64,000 bases of DNA, from assembly GCF_029542785.1 (NCBI RefSeq), contig NC_083370.1, positions 124,001 through 188,000 on the forward strand. The letters run 5' to 3'. This document shows positions 41,338 through 53,297 of this stretch, piece by piece (the first letter of the stretch is position 1; the number at the start of each line of letters is the position of its first letter). The notes beneath the pieces were generated by a model. The model was not told the origin of the DNA. It was given only the letters and a program-made list of their open reading frames with translations, and did no database searches. Source of the stretch: Malassezia japonica. Its lineage: Eukaryota; Basidiomycota; Malasseziomycetes; Malasseziales; Malasseziaceae. A program made the translations under genes and the position numbers.

Positions 41338-44300
41338 TTACGCCTGACCCTCGGGCTTGCCGAGTCCCGTTGCCTGCGAGTCCTGAAGAGCATACACCTG
41401 CTGGAACTGCTGCTTCTGGTCCTCGGAGAAGCCGTCCGTGAGGCTCTGGAAGAGGGTGGCGTGCTGCGTCTGCAGCTGGCCGACCACCGTGCGGAACGGC
41501 TCGTAGACCGGCACGTTCTCGAGCGGCGACTCGTAGATCAGGTCGTCGCCCTCCAGGTCCGCGAGGTCGTCGAAGTCGTCCTCGTCGTCCTCGCCCTCGT
41601 TCAAGTTCGCGATCTTGGAGCGCAGCTGAGCCGCCTCGTGTGCCAAGAGCTCGAGGTAGTTGTTCTCGTCGTCCTGCACGTCGACGTCGTCGTCAAAGTC
41701 GCCGACCTCGGCGAGGTCATCCTCGTCCTCGTCTTCAAAGCCCTCGTCGAGCTGCTTCTGGAGCTCGTTGCGCTGAGCGACGAGCGTCGGCAGCAGCTTG
41801 AGCTGGTTCACAAGCGCAGTGAGCAGGTGTGCGTAGCCGGTCTTGACCGCTTCAGGCACTGCGTTAGGGTCAAGCGAGAGGATGCTGAGCAGCGACACAA
41901 TCGTCACCTTGCACTCGTGGACGCGGTTAAACTTGCGGAGCTTCAGCAGAGCCTGCGTGAAGAAGGCACTGGTCGCGCCGTGCGCCTCGAGCACCTCGAG
42001 CGCAAGGGTGGGGTTGTAGTAGATCGCCTCCAGTACGACCATGATGCACCACTTGCGCAGGTTCGCCGAGACGTCGTCGTTCTTGCTCTCGATGAGCGGC
42101 AGCAGGGTCGTGATGATGCCAGGCACAGCATCGTCCACGTAGCCCTTGAGGAGCAGCAGGATGACCTCGCCCAGCTGGCACGCCGCAATCCGGTCGCTGG
42201 CGCCGAGCTGGTCACTGGTCATGGCCGTGCTAAAGATATCAAGGAGCATGTTGCGGTACTCTGCATTCTGCTGGAGGAACTCGGTGCCGTAAGAGGCGCA
42301 GTTGTCAAAGGTACCGATCATCTCCGACAAGTAGTCAATGCCGCTGCCCTTGAACGACTTGTACATCAGTGCAAAGATACCCCACATGCCGGGTGAGATG
42401 CGCTTCTGGTAGTAGGTCAAGATATCCGTGAGCTGGAAGCAGTCGTCGTACAAATCGATCGTCTCGCTCTCGAGCGTAAAGGCGACGACCGGCAGCAGGA
42501 CATTCTCCAGCTCGGCGAGGATCTCGGGGCGCGACTCGGCCGTGGTCACCATCTGGTACATGGTGCTGAGGCAGCCCAAGGCAGCAAAGTACTTGTCCTC
42601 TTCGCCCTGGTCCATGCCAAAGGCACGGATACCCTCACCGTCCGCGTCGCCGTCACCGCTGGCCATGTTCTCCTGCACAAGGCGCATGTAGCTGCTGGCC
42701 ATCTGTTGGACCAGCTGCACAGAGAAAGGAAGCAGCTCCTCGGCAAAGTTGTTGACGATCTTCTCCTGCGTTGCCATCAGCACGTCGAGGTCGGTGTCGT
42801 CCGAGAGCTTGAGCAGCTCCTGCATCAAGCGGCCCGCGTTCGGCGCCATGGCGTTGTGCACCTCGTCGTGGGCAATCAGCTCGCCGATCGCCTCGGCGGC
42901 CTGGACACGTACCGGGACCTCGCTGTCCATGATGCAGTCCATCACGCCGCGGAAGGCCGCCTCGAGCGCTTCGTTCGTGTGCCACTTCATACCGGCCTGG
43001 TCAAAGGTCTGGACGCAGGCGCACGCACGCAGGCGGAGGTGCGCGTGGGGACTCTTGAGCGAAGGAAGGACGTGCTGCATAAAGAAGGCGTCGAGCTTAT
43101 CCTTGACCTGCTCCTGGTTCACCATCACCTGGCAGATCGCGATGCACATCTTCAGCGCGCCGTCAAACTGGCGGGGTGTGCACTGGTCGGGGTATGCGTT
43201 CAGCACCGAGGTAATAAACTCGAGCGTCGGCTCAAACATCGACTTGGTGCGCTTCGAGACGGCAGTGTACAGCAGGACACTCGCAGCGCTCGCGACCGTG
43301 CCGACGTCCTCGTGCGGATCAGCCGAGGCACGCACAAAGTCGATCGGGTCGAGCTCCCAGAGCTCCTCGTCCTCGTCCGAGAAGCACATGCGGGGGTACA
43401 CAAACGACTCGATAAGCTGGCGCATGTGCGGGCGGAGCTGCATCCAGATCGACTTGGGCTTGATGCTGGGTCAGAGAGGGATACACACCATTCCTGGAAG
43501 AAGAGTATCATGTAGCGCGTCACCGGGCGGCTGAGCCACTGCTGCTGCGTGAGCGCCGCCTCGCAGATCTGCAGGTACGCCTTGAGGATCTCCGGCGCAA
43601 AGCTGTTCAAAAACGTTTCGGCAAAGGCCTTGTACGAGCGCATGCCAGGCGCAAGCTGCGAAGGGATACCGTAGCGGCTAAAGAGCTTGTTCAGGGAAAA
43701 GAACGCCCACTTTTTCGCCTTCCACCAGCTCGTCGCCTCGCGCGCTTCAGGGTCGGAAGCGAGCGCGGCGTCGTCGAGCTCCTTTTGGGCCACACGCAGG
43801 AGCACGGTACCCCACGGCACGATGCTGTCCTGCGACTGCTGGTGCTGCGTGAGGGTAATCACCATGCTCGTCTTGTAGGTCTTCAGGGCGTAGTACACAA
43901 TCTCACCGACAGCCGGCAGCTGCGATTGCGGCGAGTCCATCAGCGCCTTGGTCGTCGTGAGGAGCTGGGGGAAAGTTGCCGTGACGACCTGCTCGAGCTT
44001 TGTGTCCGAGTCGGCAAAGCGGAAGCTTCGCACGGTTTCCAGCAAGGCGCGCACGCCTGCATAGATGTCGGCCTCCTGCGCCGAAGCAAGGAGCTTGTTA
44101 ATCTCGTCCAAAAGTGTCGGCCACTGCTCCGGGAAGTCGTAGCGGGCGATCGAGTGGATCGACGATGCAATGTGCACACGCAGTGCCGTCGGCACCACGG
44201 CAATGGTGCTGAGGATCGAGCCGCGCACCGCCGCGCGGTCGTCCTCCGGAATAGGCGCAGTACCGCCCAGTCGGTTCGGCGTCGAATCCCATGCGCGTGC

Positions 44301-44520
44301 AATGCGGTTCTTGACGTAGATCGCTGCCGCCTGGCGCACAGCCATGTCCACCTGGTCGGATGTCAGAATTTGAAACGAGGCGGCGAGCATGCCGGGCTGG
44401 CCTTCCATACGGCGGAGCTCGAGCTCCGAGGCCCGACGCACATTGACGTCGGGGCTATATGTGAGCTTCGCTGTCTACCTACCTCAGCGTCGACGGAAAG
44501 AGGTTCAGGAGTGTCTCCAT
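41338..44520 (-). CDS. Importin-beta family receptor, Sxm1/Nmd5 (importin-7/8) type
   Basis: Exons 44520-44483, 44454-43489 and 43465-41338 (introns 28 and 23 nt), 1043 aa. The importin N-terminal domain reads METLLNLFPSTLSPDVNVRRASELELRR across the first splice. HEAT repeats follow, with RYDFPEQWPTLLDEI typical of importin-7/8, and FFQEC-IKPKSIWMQLRPH across the second splice. The C-terminal part has the acidic stretch (EGFEDEDEDDLAEVGDFDDD) that contacts Ran or cargo in this group. Imports ribosomal proteins and other cargo. Sxm1 and Nmd5 cannot be told apart by eye. Confidence 0.93.
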
Positions 44521-44621
44521 ACTCTTTCGCTCGTGGGTCAGGGCGAGAAAGGCGCGGCCCAAAAAAGCAAAGGCCACGTGGGAAACAAACACCTGCCAAA
44601 TCCTCCTCCACGCGCACTGGG

Positions 44622-46469
44622 ATGCCTCCACGCGCACGGCGGCCGCCCGCGGCCGGCGAGCCGCGCAAGCTGAGCTTTACGCAGGGTGTCGGTGCGCGTC
44701 TGCCTATGGCTGCGCGTACGGCACCTCTTTCGAAAAAAGAGGCGTCGCCTGCGCCGTCTCCACGACGCGTACGTGCTGAAACTAATGGCAGGAAGACTTG
44801 GCCGTCCACAAGCGCAAGGTCGCCGACGTGCAGGCATGGCTGTCCGAGGCATTTACGCCCCCTACGTCCAAATACCGAGTAGGTTTCCCGGCTTACCCAG
44901 CGCATTCTCGCCCTCACCGGCCCAAGTGGAGCAGGAAAAACGACGACGGTGCGGGCATTGGCCGCGGCCGACGCGCTGGATTTTGACGTGGTCGAGTGGG
45001 AAAACAAGGATAGCTATTACGATGCAGGCGAGCGGCAGTCGGCGATGGACCGTTTTGCTGCGTTTGTGCATGGCGCGCAGCGCTACCCCATGCTTCCGTT
45101 GGCCCCGCGCAACACGCCGCAATTCGTGCCGCGGCGACGCAAGGCGATCCTCGTCGAGGACCTGCCGAACCTGGCACACGATGCGACCCGCGCGCAGTTC
45201 CACCAGGTCCTGGAGCAGGTCGTGCAGCGCACGAGCTCGGCCAACGTCCCCCTCATTCTTATTGTGTCGGACAGTGTCCCCCGAGCCGAAGACGAGGCCG
45301 CGGCGATGGCCGGCGCGTCGTCGACGTGGCGTGCACGCCGCGACGCACAGATGGACGTGCGTGCGGCCGTGCCCGAGAGCGTGCGCACGCATGCGTCGTT
45401 TGCCGAGATTCGTTTCAACCCGCTGACCTCGCGCATGATCCAGAGCGCGCTTAGCCGCCGCGCCGCCGAGCTCGGCGTGTCGCGCAATGCGCTCGCCGAG
45501 ATCAGCAGTGCGTCGGCCGGCGACGTGCGTGGCGCGTCGAATACGCTTGCGCTCCTCGCCGCTGGTCGCGCGCGTGCGGGCGCGAAGCGCAAGAGCGACG
45601 ACGAGGTGCCTGCCGGCTTCCTGGCGCGCACCTCGGCCATGGTCCTGTTCCATGCGATCGGCCGTGTGCTATACAACAAGCGCGCCGGCGACCCAGGCCT
45701 CGAGGCCGAGATACCCCCCAAAAGCAGCGGCGCGACGACGACTACCTCGTGGATGCAGCCGCTGCGCGACGAAACCGCGCCGCCTCGGCCGTGGCTGGCC
45801 GATCGCCGCGAGAGCCTGGTCGAGGTGGACGAGCTGTGGGCGGATCTGCCTGTGGATCCCTCGACATTCCAGCTCTATCTATACCACAACTACACTCCCT
45901 TTACGAACGAGCTTGAAGAGGCCATGCACTTCTCGGACGCGCTGAGCTGTGCTGAGAGCATGCCGGTCCCCCCCGATGAGCCCCGTGCGGCGCCCGCCGC
46001 GGCGTTGTACGGCTTTGAGATTGCGACGCGCGGCGCGCTGCTTGCGCTCCCCTCGCCTGTACCCCGGCGCGGCCAGGCGCTGACGAAGCCCGCCTTTTAC
46101 GACATGGCGCAACGTGCGCGCGTGTGTGAAGAGCAGCTTGCCGATATGCGCGCGTCACTCGCACGGCCCGACCTGATCGGCGCCAAGAGCGACGCGGCCA
46201 ACGTCCCCCTGGTGACGCTCGCGACCGAGATCCTCCCCCTGCTCGCGCGCCTGGAGCCTAGTGAATCGGGTACGCCCCTCTTGCGTTTTGCAGAGGACCA
46301 CCAGCTTTCCGAGGCGGCGCACGATGACCTGGATCTTCCGCCAGCCGATCCTCCGGTCATGCGCCCACGTCCTGCACAGATTCTACAGGGACCCTGGCGC
46401 TTGCGCACAGGCCGTGCCACGGAAGCTGCAGCACATTTCTCCGAGGATGAATTAGAAGAGCTCTCATAG
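44622..46469 (+). CDS. RAD17: Checkpoint clamp loader Rad17/Rad24
   Basis: Exons 44622-44768, 44792-44878 and 44901-46469 (introns 23 and 22 nt), 600 aa. The motif EDLAVHKRKVADVQAWLSEA is typical of Rad17. RILALTGPSGAGKTTTVRAL is the Walker A site and RRKAILVEDLPNLAH the Walker B region. SFAEIRFNPLTSRMIQSAL and later RAGDPG, DLPVDPSTFQLYLYHNYTPF match the family. It loads the 9-1-1 clamp after DNA damage. The W..Y.P segment normally just before the AVHKRKV motif is missing, so the first exon (49 codons of Arg/Pro/Ala-rich sequence) is the least certain part. Start is 101 bp from the divergent importin. Confidence 0.88.
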
Positions 46470-46521
46470 GCCTATCCGGTTGGCTCATGCGCATTGAACT
46501 CCGCGTGCAGATGCTTATTTT

Positions 46522-46558
46522 GTATGTGATTGGCTAATTATGGGGTGTCCGGCTATAG
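46522..46558 (+). other. Candidate 37-nt 5'-UTR intron of GUT2
   Basis: Starts GTATGT, contains GATTGGCTAAT and ends CTATAG. If spliced it removes the upstream in-frame ATG at 46540 and leaves 46648 as the first Met. The GATTGGCTAA string could instead be a CCAAT box; the same string ends two coding introns in this window. Confidence 0.35.
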
Positions 46559-46647
46559 CCAGCGCGGTGCTCCAACTTGTTCCGAGATTGTCGGCCGCGG
46601 TTTCGCGGTCTAGGCGCTTTTCTTCCAAGCTACACGCTCCCCTCAGC

Positions 46648-48774
46648 ATGTTCCGCCCCACTCTACGGACGCTTTCGCAGGCGCAATCCCAAGCGTCTGC
46701 GGCTACTGGCCTGAACTCGCGTCGGCAACGTGGCCGCGGCGTGGTCCTGATCGCTGCTGCGCTCACCGGTGCTTTCGCCGCTTATGCGCTCACGCCCCGT
46801 AAATCCGAGTGGGACGAGAATGTATCGCATGACATCCGCCCTGCGCTGCACTGGTCGCCGCCCACGCGTGCACAGATGATCGAGGCCCTGAAGAAAGGCT
46901 CGCCCGACTCGCTGCGCTCGGACGGCAGCCTCGAGCAGATGCGCTCGCTCCTTGTGCCGGAGCACAAGGCGGTGGGCAGCAGCCCCATCCCCGAGGTGGA
47001 GCACGCCTACTCGGGCAGCAATGATGATGACGGCTTCGACCTGCTGATCATTGGTGGTGGTGCGACGGGTGCCGGTGTTGCCGTCGACGCGACCACGCGT
47101 GGCCTCAAGGTCGCCGTGGTGGAGCGTGACGACTACGGTGCGGGCACTTCGTCCAAGTCGACCAAGCTTGTGCACGGTGGTGTGCGCTACCTGCAGAAGG
47201 CCATCATGCAGCTCGACTACGATCAGTACAAGATGGTCCGCGAGGCGCTTCACGAGCGCAAGACGTTCCTGCACATTGCTCCCTACCTGAGCCACAGTCT
47301 GCCCATTCTGATTCCTGCGTACGCTTGGTGGAAGATTCCCTATTACTACGCTGGCACCAAGCTGTACGACCTCATTGCCGGTGAGGAGAACATGGGCAGC
47401 TCGTACATGGTGGGCCGCGACAAGACGCTCGAGATGTTCCCCATGCTCCGTCCCCACAACCTTGCCGGTGGTGTCGTGTACTACGACGGTCAGCAGAACG
47501 ACACGCGTATGAACATCGCACTGATCCTCAGTGCCATCCAGCACGGCGCTGTCGCCGCGAACCACACCGAGGTGATCTCGCTGATCAAGAACCCCGGTGC
47601 CGACGGCAAGGAGCAGATCACGGGTGCTCGCGTGCGCGACCGCTTCACCAACGAGGAGTTCAACATCAAGGCCAAGGTACGTTTACTAGACTAACACCAG
47701 GGTGTGATCAACGCGACTGGTCCTTTCTGTGACAGCATCCGCAAGATGGACGTGCCCACGGCGGCCGAGATTGTTGCTCCGTCGTCGGGTGTTCACATCA
47801 CCTTCCCTGGCTACTTCTCGCCGAGCGGCATGGGTCTGCTCGACCCTGCAACGAGCGACGGTCGTGTCATCTTCTTCTTGCCGTGGCAGGGCTCGACCAT
47901 CGCCGGTACCACTGACACGGCGGCCAAGGTCGAGGACCACCCCGTTCCTGGCGAGCAGGAGATCCAGTGGATCCTGGACGAGGTGCGCAACTACCTCAAC
48001 ACCGACGTCACCGTCAAGCGCTCGGACGTGCAGAGCGCCTGGAGCGGTCTCCGCCCGCTGGTCAAGGACCCCTCGGCGAAGGACACGCAGAGCCTTGTGC
48101 GCAACCACCTGATCAACATCAGTGACGCCGGCCTCCTCACCATCTCGGGTGGTAAGTGGACCACCTACCGTGAGATGGCCGAGGAGACCGTCGACAAGGC
48201 CATCGAGGCGTTCAAGCTGCACCCCCTGCGCGGGTGTGTCTCGAAGCAGGTGCGCCTGATCGGTGCGCACGACTGGTCGCGTACCATGTACGTGCGCCTC
48301 CTGCAGGAGTTCAGCCTGGACCTCGACGTTGCGCAGCACCTTTCGCACTCGTACGGTGACCGTGCCTGGAGCCTGTGCGCCATCGCCGAGCCTACCGGCG
48401 AGCGCTACCCCAAGCACGGCGTCCGCCTTGACTCGCAGCTGCCCTACATCGAGGCAGAGGTCCGCTACGCTACCCGCATGGAATACGCCGCAAAGGTTGC
48501 CGACTTTATCGCGCGTCGTTCGCGCATGTCGTTCCTCGACACCGAGGCCACGATCGCTGCCCTCCCCCGTGTGATTGACATCATGGGCGAGGAGCTCGAC
48601 TGGTCCGAGACCCGCAAGCAGACCGAGTTCCAGGAGGGTATTCAGTTCCTCGCCTCCATGGGTGTCGACCCCCAGCGCGTCGCCGAGCTCGCCAAGACTC
48701 CGCTCGTCGAGGCCCGCCGCTGGAAGGACTCTAACCCGCCTCCCCGTGCAGCCGCGGCCCCCGTTGCGCTGTAA
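46648..48774 (+). CDS. GUT2: Mitochondrial FAD-dependent glycerol-3-phosphate dehydrogenase
   Basis: Exons 46648-47676 and 47701-48774 (24-nt intron), 700 aa. Oxidises glycerol-3-phosphate at the outer face of the inner membrane. A basic presequence and a hydrophobic anchor (GVVLIAAALTGAFAAYAL) precede DLLIIGGGATGAGVAVDATT and the long FAD-binding motif TSSKSTKLVHGGVRYL. The dehydrogenase and C-terminal domains follow, with LLTISGGKWTTYREMAEE. Splicing joins NIKAK to GVINATGPF. An in-frame ATG at 46540 would add 36 residues; I prefer 46648 because a possible 5'-UTR intron covers the upstream one. Codon bias suggests strong expression. Confidence 0.95.
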
Positions 48775-48810
48775 ATTGCCGTACATAGCATATACAAGAG
48801 GCAATGCCGA

Positions 48811-49424
48811 TCAACTACCCTGTGAAGGTGACGCAGATCGCCGGCGAGTCCGGCGGCGGCGGTGCGCATCGTGCCGCGCGGCACGCGCGGCCTCGGGCGT
48901 ATCATGCGCGGCGCGCGCGTGCCGCGAAGCATGCTGCAGCTTTTCCGCGCACGGATCGCACAGGACGACTTTGACTAGCGCCTGCTTCGCGACCATGCGC
49001 CCGTCTGCGTCCGGCTCCTCGTACGCAAACGGCACCTCGAATTCGCCGAGGGGGGGCGGCGCGTCGACCTCGTAGTGGTCGGCACACCGCTGGTTCGCGC
49101 AGCTGTCCTGCCCGATCCCGTCCACGACCTCGTCCTCGGTGCGCCAGCGCAGCGCAATGCCGCGTGTACGATAATGCTTCAGATTCGCAATGGCGTACTG
49201 CATAAGGACGCGCGACGTACCTCTTTGAAGAGCGCATCGTAGTACTTGCGTGCCACCTGCGCTTCGTAGCTCACTTCGTCGCGGTCGTCGTGCAGAAAGC
49301 GGTGGTGCGCGCGCAGCACGTCGAGATCGGTCTTGCGTGAGGACGCTGTGCGCCCGCCACTCGTCTCGACGCGCGGCACAGCGCGCTCCGTACCGCGACG
49401 CTCCGCGCCGGCCGCGGCGGTCAT
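48811..49424 (-). CDS. FRA10AC1-like spliceosome-associated protein
   Basis: Exons 49424-49221 and 49197-48811 (23-nt intron), 196 aa. RKYYDALFKE-YAIANLKHYRTRGIALRW crosses the splice and matches the FRA10AC1 domain, followed by EVVDGIGQDSCANQRC and LCDPCAEKLQ with cysteines that probably bind zinc. In animals FRA10AC1 associates with the late spliceosome; no fungal role is established to my knowledge. The C-terminal 30 residues are basic and low-complexity. Convergent with GUT2, 36 bp apart. Note the weak branch motif CTTAT in its intron. Confidence 0.88.
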
Positions 49425-49460
49425 GGCAAGAGGAACCTCCACACTAATCTACAAGACGGC

Positions 49461-50381
49461 CTACGGCGCGGCGAGCTGGCTGCGCTTCCGGGTGGTGTTC
49501 ATGTACGGCCGGAGGACCCACTCGACGTCCGCCTCGCTCTGCTCCAGCGTGCCGAGCCGGATCTCGTACGGGCGCATATCAAATCGCGGCCCCACCTCGG
49601 CGAGGTGTACCTCGCGGTGCGATGCGACAAACACATGTTGCCTGCGTTAGCTCGACCACGTACCGGAAAGAGATAAAGTCGTTATTGTTGGCAAAGGTCA
49701 TGACACGCTTCGAGTCCTCCTTCGGGACCGGGAACAAGAAGCGCAGTGCGTTCTTCACGCGGTCGCCGAGGCGCCCCCCGAAGCCGTCCAAGATCAGGTG
49801 GGGATACTGCTCGCTCACCGTGCTGTTGCTGTGGCTTGCGACCTCGTGGCGCAGCGTAACATTGTGCAGCGTAAAGAGGAGCGTCGGGCCATGGGGGAAG
49901 TGCGACACGATCAGCGCATCCGGCACGCCGCGGTGCTCGTGCACGACCACCATATCCGTCACACCGTTCGCGCGCGCGGCGGTCGCCAGCTCCTGCATCG
50001 TGTATGCACCGCGGTTCAGCCGCGTCGAGTTGGGAAAGACGAAGCGCAGCTCCTTGGCAAACTGCGACAGGCGCGACGAGGGGCTGCGCGACGTCGTGAT
50101 CAACACACGCGGATCGTACTGCCCTGCACGCGAGTACTCGTCGTCAATGGACGTCTGCGGCACGGCCTGCGCCTCGTCCAGCGTGAGGTTTTTGGCGAGC
50201 TCCTGCGCCTCGGGGCCGCGCAGCTCGGGCGGCAGCGGCTTGCCACTCGCGAGCGCCTCGCGGATTTTTTGCTTGCGCTCGTAGATCTGGCGCTGCTTTG
50301 ACTCAAGCGCCTTCTTATACACGTACTCGCGCCGCTCGCGCGCTTGGCGTCGCAACTGGGTCAGGGCGCTCCACGTACCAT
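49461..50381 (-). CDS. IMP4: U3 snoRNP protein Imp4
   Basis: Exons 50381-50379 (ATG only), 50355-49664 and 49641-49461 (introns 23 and 22 nt), 291 aa, the usual size. Spliced start MLRRQARERREYVYKKALE matches Imp4. The Brix domain includes VLITTSRSPSSRLSQFAKEL, FPNSTRLNRGAYTMQEL and LILDGFGGRLGDRV. The second splice gives ISFRQHVFVASHREVHLAEVG and the C-terminus ends DVEWVLRPYMNTTRKRSQL. It works in 18S rRNA processing in the nucleolus. Confidence 0.95.
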
Positions 50382-50441
50382 GGCGTCTGGGAAGCGTCAA
50401 AAAAATTCTGCACGTGACGAGAAGACTGGGCTCTGACGATC

Positions 50442-50891
50442 ATGTTTCGCTCGCTGGTGCGCTGGTCGCGGACGACGTACCGCGGCGCGCGCGGATCCGG
50501 CCCTGGTCGGTCCGGCAAGACCGATGCGCGGTCCTCGCCCGCATCGCGCCCTACCGAGGTGCAGGCGGCGCACGCTGGCCACACGTTCAAGCGCGCGCAG
50601 CGCGGCCTGTACGATGGCAAGATCCTGCAGTTTGGCAATACCATTCCCAACTCGCGCCACAAGACCGGGCGGCGCTGGGAGCCGAATGTGCAGCCCAAGT
50701 CGCTCTGGAGCGAGACGCTGCAGACATGGGTGCACACGCGTGTCGCCACGTCGGCTCTGCGCTCGATCAGCAAGCACGGCGGCCTGGACCAGTACCTGGC
50801 GCAGACCAAGGACACGCACCTCGGCGAGTTCGGGCGCAAGCTGCGCGAACGTGTCGCACGCACGTTGCGTGAAAAGCGGCTGAGCCAGTAA
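50442..50891 (+). CDS. MRPL24: Mitochondrial ribosomal protein bL28m
   Basis: 149 aa, single exon. A basic presequence is followed by the L28 domain: KRAQRGLYDGKILQFGNTIP, NSRHKTGRRWEPNVQ, KSLWSETLQTWVHTRVATSA and LRSISKHGGLDQYL. Shorter than yeast Mrpl24 but within the fungal range. Its TAA stop (50889-50891) directly abuts the convergent stop of the release-factor gene. 60 bp divide it from the divergent IMP4 start. Confidence 0.93.
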   Translation: MFRSLVRWSRTTYRGARGSGPGRSGKTDARSSPASRPTEVQAAHAGHTFKRAQRGLYDGKILQFGNTIPNSRHKTGRRWEPNVQPKSLWSETLQTWVHTRVATSALRSISKHGGLDQYLAQTKDTHLGEFGRKLRERVARTLREKRLSQ

Positions 50892-51522
50892 CTACGGTTT
50901 GGCACGCCGCCCACTCTTGGTGGCGCTGCGCATCTGCTTCTCTCTCTTGACGCGCTCGCGGTGCTTCTTTTCGAGGCGTGCGACGCGCTCTTTCTGCTCC
51001 GGTGGCGTATCGCCACGCAGGCCGTCGGCGGCAATACGTAGCACCTCGGCATGCAGCTGTGTAAGGCGACGTAGTGTACATACCTTGCTCAGCGCATCCT
51101 GCACATTCTGCGACTGCGTCCGGTGCCGCTCGCTCGAGACGTGCAGCGCATGCGCGGATTGGACGTAGAGCGGCTGATTCGTGAGGGGCGACGACCTACC
51201 GACTGCTTCGCGAGGTCGCGCACGAGGCCCGCAGGGAGCGGCTGCCCCTGGAGATCAAAGCGCGCGTGCACCTTGGTGTTCACTGCATTAGCGTCGCAGC
51301 CTACCCTTGTTCACATTCTGTCCGCCGGGGCCCGAACTGCGCGCATAGGTAATGTGCACCGCGCCTGCGTCAGCCATACCACCTACCGCGCTCGAACGGC
51401 TGCGCGCGAAACGCATCTACCCACTTTCGCCGCGCGCTCGGATCCTCCCACGCGACCGGTGCCGCGCTAGTAGTCAGGGGCCGCGCCCACACCCACCCCG
51501 CACGCACCACCCCTCGCAGCAT
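50892..51522 (-). CDS. Mitochondrial class I release-factor-like peptidyl-tRNA hydrolase (ICT1/Pth4 type)
   Basis: Exons 51522-51387, 51364-51305, 51282-51200, 51173-51084 and 51056-50892 (introns 22, 22, 26, 27 nt), 177 aa. A mitochondrial leader (MLRGVVRAGWVWARPLTTSA) precedes YARSSGPGGQNVNKVNTKVH, which holds the catalytic GGQ and is complete only after the second splice. SPLYVQSAHALHVSSERHRT follows. There is no codon-recognition domain. The C-terminal helix is lysine/arginine-rich, as in ICT1/Pth4 proteins that enter the mRNA channel to rescue stalled ribosomes. It was invisible as a long ORF, being split into five short exons. Confidence 0.9.
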
Positions 51523-51631
51523 CGCGTCGTGGTAGATTTGGAATTAATTCTGACCAAGCAGCAGCGCTCGCATGCGCACGGAACGGGCCGCCGCTTGGTG
51601 CGCTCCTCTGTCCCGAACTCGCTGAACGACG

Positions 51632-53227
51632 ATGGCGGGCCCCCGGTTGTCGGAAAAGGAGCTCTTTGAGCTGAATGCAAAGGCTGCGTACGTATGCCGC
51701 ACTAACGAGTCAGTGTGCAGAATTACAGTGTGGAGCCGCGTCTGGATTACCGGACAGTGTCGGCTATCAATGGGTACGTCGATTGGCTAACGCAGTCCGC
51801 TAGTGGTGCTGGACAATGTCAAGTTCCCCTCGTACAACGAGATTGTGTCGCTGACGCTCCCTGACGGCTCGACGCGTGGCGGTCAGGTGCTCGAGGTGTC
51901 CGGCAGCAAGGCCATCGTCCAGGTCTTTGAGGGCACTTCTGGCATTGACGTGAAGGACACGCATATCGAGCTCACGCGCCACTCGATGAAGCTCCCCGTG
52001 TCCGAGGACATGCTTGGCCGTGTGTTCAACGGCTCGGGTAACCCCGTCGACAACGGCCCCAAGGTCTTTGCCGAGGACTTTTTGGACATCAACGGCTCGC
52101 CGATCAACCCGTACTCGCGTGCCTACCCCGAGGAGATGATCCAGACGGGTATCTCGACCATCGACACGATGAACTCGATCGCCCGTGGCCAAAAGATCCC
52201 CATCTTCTCCGCCTCGGGTCTGCCGCACAACGAGATTGCCGCGCAGATTTGTCGCCAGGCCGGCCTTGTGAAGCGCCCGGGCGCCGGCAAGGGTGTGCAC
52301 GACGACCACGAGGACAACTTCAGCATTGTCTTTGCGGCGATGGGTGTGAACATGGAGACGGCCCGCTTCTTCAAGCAAGACTTTGAGGAGAACGGCTCGC
52401 TGGACCGTGTGACGCTCTTCCTGAACTTGGCCAACGACCCGACGATTGAGCGTATCATTACGCCGCGTCTCGCGCTGACCACCGCAGAGTACTTTGCCTA
52501 CCAGCTCGAGAAGCACGTCCTCGTCGTGCTGACCGACATGACCTCGTACGCCGACGCGCTGCGTGAGGTTAGTGCTGCGCGTGAGGAGGTGCCGGGTCGC
52601 CGTGGTTACCCCGGTTATATGTACACAGACTTGGCCACGATCTACGAGCGTGCTGGTCGTGTGCAGGGCCGCAACGGTTCGATCACCCAGATCCCGATTC
52701 TGACCATGCCCAACGACGACATGACCCACCCGATTCCCGACTTGACGGGCTACATTACCGAGGGCCAGATCTACGTCGACCGGCACCTGTACAACCGTCA
52801 GATCTACCCGCCGATCAACGTGCTGCCGTCGCTTTCGCGTCTCATGAAGAGCGCCATCGGCGCAAAGCACACGCGTGCCGACCACGGCGACGTGTCGAAC
52901 CAGATGTATGCTGCGTACGCCACCGGTCGTGACGCCGCCTCGATGAAGGCGGTCGTCGGTGAGGACGCGCTGAGCCACGAGGACAAGCTCACCCTCGAGT
53001 TCATGGAACGCTTCGAGAAGGAGTTTGTCACGCAGGGCGCCTACGAGACCCGCTCCATCTTTGACTCGCTCGACATCGGCTGGTCGCTGCTGCGGATTAT
53101 GCCCAAGGAGATGCTCAACCGTATCAGCCCCAAGATTCTCAAGGAGTACTACTCGCGCAAGAGCTCCAAGGCACAGCCCGAGGAAGAGGAGCAGGCGAAC
53201 AAGGCGAGCGTCACCGACGAGAAGTAG
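51632..53227 (+). CDS. VMA2: V-type proton ATPase subunit B
   Basis: Exons 51632-51687, 51714-51773 and 51796-53227 (introns 26 and 22 nt), 515 aa. Non-catalytic nucleotide-binding subunit of the V1 sector. Splicing gives [39 protein letters not shown] and [17 protein letters not shown]. The signature [20 protein letters not shown] and [20 protein letters not shown] is intact. The C-terminal tail is charged. Length matches the family. Strong codon bias as in SDH2 and GUT2. Confidence 0.98.
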
Positions 53228-53297
53228 ACGTGTGTGCATAGTCGTTTGGGTTCGCCGTTCGTAGCATGCAAGCATTCGGAACGGATTGGTCTATGTA

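Noticed and set aside
46526..46536. CCAAT-box-like GATTGGCTAAT upstream of GUT2
   Set aside because: The same string forms the end of two coding introns in this window and here sits inside a GTATGT..CTATAG element, so it is at least as likely to be a branch region as a promoter box.
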